Source: Methylobacterium sp. J-076 (GTDB lineage Bacteria > Pseudomonadota > Alphaproteobacteria > Rhizobiales > Beijerinckiaceae). From it: a stretch of 64,000 bases of DNA. The stretch's first letter is position 1. Each line of letters begins with the position of its first letter. Positions 58,772 to 64,000 of the stretch are shown piece after piece. Position numbers and translations under genes: made by a program. The stretch lies in contig NZ_JAKSXW010000133.1 in NCBI RefSeq assembly GCF_022829405.1, positions 62,001 through 126,000 on the forward strand. The letters are read 5' to 3'. The notes under the pieces were generated by a model. That model did no database searches, was not told the origin of the DNA, and saw nothing but the letters and a program-made list of their open reading frames with translations.

Positions 58772-59517
58772 CGCCCCGGGGCGGGGGCCCGGCGCCCCCG
58801 CCCACCCATCGTCGTCAGGACACCCGACGCCACCGTCATTGCGAACGAGGGGAAGCAGGCCGCCTCCGGACGTCGCACCACCCCGGATACCTTCACGGCG
58901 CTCGCCATGACGGGGTTGGCTTTCGCCCTCGCTCCCACACTCCACCTCATCCTGAGGTGCGGCGGAGCCGCCTCGAAGGAGCGCTCCAGCCTGCCGCGCG
59001 ATCCCTGGAGGGCTCCTTCGAGGCCCGCTCACGCGGGCACCTCAGGATGAGGTGGAGGCGGGGATCACCTCGACCCGTTCGCCCACTGGGCTGGCCGTAG
59101 CGCCGCCCCGGATTGCTTCACGGCGCTCGCCATGACGGGGTTGGCTTTCGCCCTCGCCCCCACCCTTCACCTCATCCTGAGGTGCGGCGGAGCCGCCTCG
59201 AAGGAGGGCTCCAGCCTGCCGCACGATCCCTGGAGGGCTCCTTCGAGGCCCGCCCATGCGGGCACCTCAGTCGGCCGCTCCGGGCCTGGGCCTGCACCCA
59301 TTCCCTCATCGGGGCTGGGAGGGGGACGGTCATCGTCGCCATGTGGGTTCTCCAGGGCGCTCGGCAAAGTTCTCCGAAGTAGCGCGCCGGGGGCAAGCGG
59401 CCCGTTCCGGCGATGCCGGTGCGTGCGGCACGCCTCGTGCCTTGCATCCGGCACCCCACGGGACCACGATCCGCCCCCGTCCGCAGGCGGCGGGAGGCTC
59501 CCGGGGGATGCCCTCCG
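58772..59517. other. 746-base intergenic region filled with repeats
   Basis: Between phaB and the gamma-glutamyltransferase gene. It contains partial family A (58835-58870), two composite A/C repeats (58891-59270, see separate entry) and about 240 bases without recognised content before the next gene. No gene supported. Confidence 0.75.
58891..59270. repeat. Duplicated composite of family A end plus family C repeat
   Basis: A block beginning cttcacggcgctcgcc occurs at 58891 and again at 59116, exactly 225 bp later, and continues through the same family C element (58945-59052 and 59170-59270). The first family C copy has perfect 16-bp ends, cctcatcctgaggtgc (58945-58960) and its complement (59037-59052). 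The second copy is cut short at its right end. The 225-bp offset over about 150 aligned bases shows a duplication of the composite, not two independent insertions. Confidence 0.85.
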
Positions 59518-61134
59518 ATGCCTGCAATCGCAACGAGACCCCCCGTGAGAGATTTCTCCCGCCCCGGCCGCTCCGCCGTCCACGCCGCCCACGCCGCCGT
59601 GGCGACCTCGCACCCGCTCGCGACGCTCGCGGCCATCGAGGTGCTGCGGGCGGGGGGCAACGCCGTGGACGCCGGCATCGCGGCGGTGGCGGTGCAATGC
59701 GTGGTCGATCCGCTGATGACCGGGATCGGCGGGGACTGTTTCTGCCTCTACGCCCCGGCGGGGGCCCCCGTGCCGGTGGCGATCGACGGCTCGGGCCGGG
59801 CGCCCGCCGCCGCCACACCGGACTGGTACGCGGAGCGCGGCCTCGGCATCGCCCCCGATTCGCCCCACGCCGTCACCATCCCCGGCGCCGTCGCAGCCTG
59901 GGACGCGCTGGTGCGGGCGCACGGGACGAAGCCCCTCGGCGAACTCCTGCAACCCGCCATCGGCTACGCGGAGGACGGGTTCGTGGTCCAGCCGCGGGTC
60001 GGCTGGGATTGGGCGCGATGCGTGCCCCGGGTCGCGGGGGATGCGGATGCCGCCGCGATCTACCTGCGGGAGGGGCGCGCCCCGGCGGTGGGCAGCGTGA
60101 TGCGGATGCCGCGCCTAGCCGCCACCCTCCGCCGGATCGCGCAGGAGGGGCCGAAGGGCTTCTACGAGGGGCCCGTCGCCCGGGACATGGTGGGCAAGCT
60201 CACCCGCCTCGGCGGCCTGCACACCCTGGAGGATTTCGCGGGCGCCCGCGCCGACACGGTGGTGCCGGTCTCGACGCGCTATCGCGGCTACGACGTCTAC
60301 GAGTGCCCCCCCGCCGGCCAGGGCCTCGCCGCGCTGATGATGCTGAACGTGCTCGCGCCCTACGACGTGGGCTCCCTGTCGGACCTCGACCGGCTGCACC
60401 TCTTCGCCGAGGCGTGCAAGCAGGCCTACCACCACCGCGACGCGCTGTTCGGCGATTTCGACCTCGCCCGCGTGCCGGTCTCGCACCTGCTGTCGGAGGC
60501 GTGGCACGCGGCGGCGCGGGGGGACATCGACATGGCCCGCGCCCGGGGGCCGGTGCTCTACCCGGAGGCCGCCGAGGCGGTGGCCCACAAGGATACGGTC
60601 TACCTCTGCGTGGTCGACAGGGACGGGAACGCCCTGTCGCTGATCAACTCGGTGTTCCAGGGCTTCGGCTCGGGCATCCTGGCGCCGGAGAGCGGCGTGC
60701 TGCTGCACAACCGCGGCCTGTCCTTCCGCACCGAGCCCGGCCACCCGAACAGCATCGGCCCCGGCAAGCGGCCGATGCACACGATCATCCCCGGCATGGT
60801 GATGAAGGACGGGCGGGCGGTGGCCCCGTTCGGCGTGATGGGCGGGCACTACCAGGCCATGGGCCATGTCGAGCTGCTGACCGGCCTCCTCGACCGGGGC
60901 CTCGACGTGCAGGAGGCCCTCGACGCCCCCCGGAGCTTCGCCTACGGCGGCGGCCTCGAACTGGAGGCCGCCATCCCGGATTCCGTGATGGCGGGCCTCG
61001 CGGAGCGCGGCCATCCGGTGCTGCGGGCGCCGTTGCCCCTCGGCGGCGGACAGGTCATCTGGATCGACCGGCGGGCCGGCACCCTTTCTGCGGGCTCCGA
61101 CCCGCGCAAGGATGGCAGCGCGCTGGGCTATTAG
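59518..61134 (+). CDS. Gamma-glutamyltransferase family protein
   Basis: 538 residues. GGNAVDAGIAAVAVQCVVDP and MTGIGGDCFCL open the family fold; the autocatalytic Thr nucleophile is in HKDTVYLCVVDRDGNALS, and PLAGQGLAA-type and GMVMKDGRAVAPFGVMGGH motifs follow. Such enzymes hydrolyse or transfer gamma-glutamyl groups (glutathione, or related acyl amides). No signal peptide, so cytoplasmic, unlike E. coli Ggt. Start at 59518 preferred to a GTG at 59545 because of an upstream GGGGGA. Confidence 0.85.
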   Translation: MPAIATRPPVRDFSRPGRSAVHAAHAAVATSHPLATLAAIEVLRAGGNAVDAGIAAVAVQCVVDPLMTGIGGDCFCLYAPAGAPVPVAIDGSGRAPAAATPDWYAERGLGIAPDSPHAVTIPGAVAAWDALVRAHGTKPLGELLQPAIGYAEDGFVVQPRVGWDWARCVPRVAGDADAAAIYLREGRAPAVGSVMRMPRLAATLRRIAQEGPKGFYEGPVARDMVGKLTRLGGLHTLEDFAGARADTVVPVSTRYRGYDVYECPPAGQGLAALMMLNVLAPYDVGSLSDLDRLHLFAEACKQAYHHRDALFGDFDLARVPVSHLLSEAWHAAARGDIDMARARGPVLYPEAAEAVAHKDTVYLCVVDRDGNALSLINSVFQGFGSGILAPESGVLLHNRGLSFRTEPGHPNSIGPGKRPMHTIIPGMVMKDGRAVAPFGVMGGHYQAMGHVELLTGLLDRGLDVQEALDAPRSFAYGGGLELEAAIPDSVMAGLAERGHPVLRAPLPLGGGQVIWIDRRAGTLSAGSDPRKDGSALGY

Positions 61135-61189
61135 ACCCAGCGCCGTCTTTGCGAGCGACGGCGGTAGAAATATTGAAGGTGAGAGTTCC

Positions 61190-62683
<1,494 letters not shown>

Positions 62684-63035
62684 TCGCCTCCCCCACGGCC
62701 GCGGTCATCGCGAGGCGGCGACGAAGCAATGACGGGGTTGGCCATTCACTGGCCGGTCCCCACGCTCCTCTCCCCCCTCTGCGGGGGAGGGTACCCTGCG
62801 CAGCAGGGGGGGAGCGGGGAGCGACGCTGCCGGAAAGGACGAGCCGCGGGACGCCGGGCGGTGCCCTCTCCTGCGCCGTCGCTCCCCTCTCCCGACCCCC
62901 TTCGGGGGCCACCCTCCCCCGCAGAGGGGGGAGGGAATGCGGCGTCCACGGATATCCGCGGCACCAGACCCGTCATGCAACGCGATCCAATTGAGTTGCA
63001 TGATGGGGAGGATGTCTTGCCCCCCATGATTCCGC
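62684..63035. other. 352-base intergenic region with repeat copies
   Basis: Between convergent M32 and phnN genes. Contains a fragment of family A (about 62700-62740) and a full family B element (62769-62935). About 90 bases remain before phnN, with no recognised terminator. Confidence 0.7.
62769..62935. repeat. Palindromic repeat, family B, intergenic copy
   Basis: Starts tcccccctctgcgggg and ends gcagaggggggaggg, with internal accctgcgcagcagg and gacccccttcgggggcc. It matches the element inside lutD (6458-6617) over its whole length with minor differences, showing what the element looks like outside a gene. Confidence 0.85.
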
Positions 63036-63572
63036 TTACGGACCGCCCTGCAAGTCCCGCAAGAATCGAATCAGCAGACCCGCGCCCTCGTCGGGCGAAC
63101 CGGAATTGTCGATGGTCAGGTCGGGCACCACCACCTGCCGCCGGGCGAGGCGGGCGGAGAGGTCGCCGTCCTGGGGGCGTGCCCGCGCGGCAAGGCGCTG
63201 CGCCAGGATCTCCGCCGGGGCGGTGATCTCCACCACCTGCGTCCCGGGGTAGCGCGCCCGCGCCTCCGCCACGACCCGGCGGGAGACGTTGCACACCACC
63301 GCCCACCCGTCGCCGGAGAGCCGCCCCGCCTCCTCGGGCAGGGCGTAGCCGAGACCATGCGCCCGCCAGGACAGGGCGAAGCGCCCCTCCGCCTCGCCCC
63401 CTTCGAACTCCTCCGGCGTGACCGGCACGTTGTCCTCGTCGGCCGAGGGGGGCCTCGTCACGAGGCGCCGGGGGAAGACGATGCGCGCCTCCCCCGCCAG
63501 CGCCTCCCGCGCCATGCGGAGCAGGGTGTCCTTGCCCGCGCCGCTGGGGCCGACGACGAGGACGAAGGGCAT
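63036..63572 (-). CDS. phnN: Ribose 1,5-bisphosphate phosphokinase
   Basis: 178 residues. Walker A VVGPSGAGKDTLLR, FPRRLVTRPPSADEDN and FALSWRAHGLGYALP follow the guanylate-kinase-like PhnN pattern. It phosphorylates ribose 1,5-bisphosphate to PRPP at the end of the C-P lyase pathway for phosphonate use. TGATG overlap with phnM (63570-63574) couples it to that gene. Confidence 0.93.
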   Translation of the reverse strand: MPFVLVVGPSGAGKDTLLRMAREALAGEARIVFPRRLVTRPPSADEDNVPVTPEEFEGGEAEGRFALSWRAHGLGYALPEEAGRLSGDGWAVVCNVSRRVVAEARARYPGTQVVEITAPAEILAQRLAARARPQDGDLSARLARRQVVVPDLTIDNSGSPDEGAGLLIRFLRDLQGGP

Positions 63573-64000
63573 CAGACCACCCGGATCCCGGCGCGCCAGA
63601 CTTCGCGCATCACCGGCACCCCGTCGGCGAGGCGCACACGGGCGAGGTCGGCACGCAGGCCCACGCGCAGCTCGCCCCGGTCGGTGAGGCCGGTGGCGCG
63701 GGCGGGGTTGGCCGTCACCGTGGCGATGGCCGCGGGCAGGCCGATGCCCGGCACCCGCTCGGGGATGAGGAAGGCCGCCATGGCGAGGCTCGCCGGGACG
63801 TAATCCGAGGACAGGATGTCGAGGAACCCGGCCTCGGCGAGGTCCTGGGCCGCGACGTTGCCGGAATGCGAGCCGCCGCGCAGGAGGTTCGGCGCCCCCA
63901 TCATCACCGTCATGCCCCGCCCGTGCGCCGCCTCCGCCGCCTCGCGGGTGGTGGGGAACTCGGCCAGCACCACGCCCTCGCCGGCGGCGAGGTCGACATC
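63572..64000 (-). CDS. phnM: Alpha-D-ribose 1-methylphosphonate 5-triphosphate diphosphatase, 3' part
   Basis: Incomplete: the gene enters from the right end of the window and 142 C-terminal residues are visible. EFPTTREAAEAAHGRGM, MMGAPNLLRGGSHSGNVAA, DILSSDYVPASLAMAAFL and ATVTANPARATGL are diagnostic of PhnM (amidohydrolase fold; SSDYVP holds the metal Asp). It cleaves pyrophosphate from the C-P lyase intermediate. Implies a C-P lyase cluster beyond the window. Confidence 0.93.
   Translation of the reverse strand, partial: DVDLAAGEGVVLAEFPTTREAAEAAHGRGMTVMMGAPNLLRGGSHSGNVAAQDLAEAGFLDILSSDYVPASLAMAAFLIPERVPGIGLPAAIATVTANPARATGLTDRGELRVGLRADLARVRLADGVPVMREVWRAGIRVV

Noticed and set aside
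58772-59517. Small frames such as 59113-59382 and 59132-59548
   Set aside because: They run through family C repeat sequence and stop at random; no ribosome-binding site or recognisable product.

Overview
The window is about 70% GC, uses GC-rich codons throughout and is packed with alphaproteobacterial C1-metabolism genes. These are a complete lanthanide-uptake (lut) cluster, methanofuran/tetrahydromethanopterin-type cofactor genes, a methylsuccinyl-CoA dehydrogenase of the ethylmalonyl-CoA pathway, and phaR/phaA/phaB with phasins. Together they point to the chromosome of a Methylobacterium/Methylorubrum-type methylotroph (Hyphomicrobiales). I see no phage, plasmid, IS transposase, CRISPR, rRNA or tRNA gene. 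The only mobile-looking sequences are short palindromic intergenic repeats of three families.

Layout. 1-0.5 kb: 3' end of glpX. 0.6-9.6 kb (minus): eight genes in the order lutA-B-C-D-E-F-G-H (periplasmic binding protein, YVTN propeller, cupredoxin-like, small protein, ABC ATPase, ABC permease, periplasmic protein, TonB receptor), then a small periplasmic gene where lanM might be expected. 9.7-15.5 kb (plus): a secreted CxxC protein diverging from lutA, a translationally coupled mfnB/mfnE-like/DHPS-like/DUF447 set, then an MxaD-like SRPBCC protein coupled to a second YVTN propeller. 15.8-25.4 kb: mixed housekeeping, including a NepR-like small protein beside a single-domain response regulator, a dienelactone hydrolase, YihY, a DMT exporter, a Rieske-FAD reductase and mcd. 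25.4-28.8 kb: a tandem repeat array, a stress-type micro-protein and two divergent paralogous glycosyltransferases. 29-34 kb: two phasin-type proteins, a cell-wall amidase and PBP1A. 34-45.8 kb: gcdH, an AEC transporter, a PLP enzyme, TspO, PsiE, DUF4337 and an RND pump with its adaptor. 45.9-52.5 kb: a three-gene glycosyltransferase cluster and a divergent PEP-carboxylase homologue. 52.6-58.8 kb: small secreted proteins, a PAS protein, rpmF, phaR, phaA and phaB. 59.5-64 kb: gamma-glutamyltransferase, M32 carboxypeptidase, and phnN/phnM running off the window.

How it fits together. lut proteins would bring lanthanides into the cell for lanthanide-dependent, PQQ-containing alcohol dehydrogenases. 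The cofactor genes serve the formaldehyde-oxidation branch downstream of methanol dehydrogenase. mcd serves assimilation of acetyl-CoA, and the pha genes store surplus acetyl-CoA.

The most unusual sequence-level observation is that two different palindromic repeats lie inside the 5' coding parts of lutC and lutD. They are read through in frame and form part of, or extend, the export signals. Others are a twin pair of glycosyltransferases with four cysteines at identical residue numbers, a PEP carboxylase homologue with altered catalytic-loop residues, an alpha/beta hydrolase without its serine, and a palindrome between the -35 and -10 boxes of the phasin promoter.
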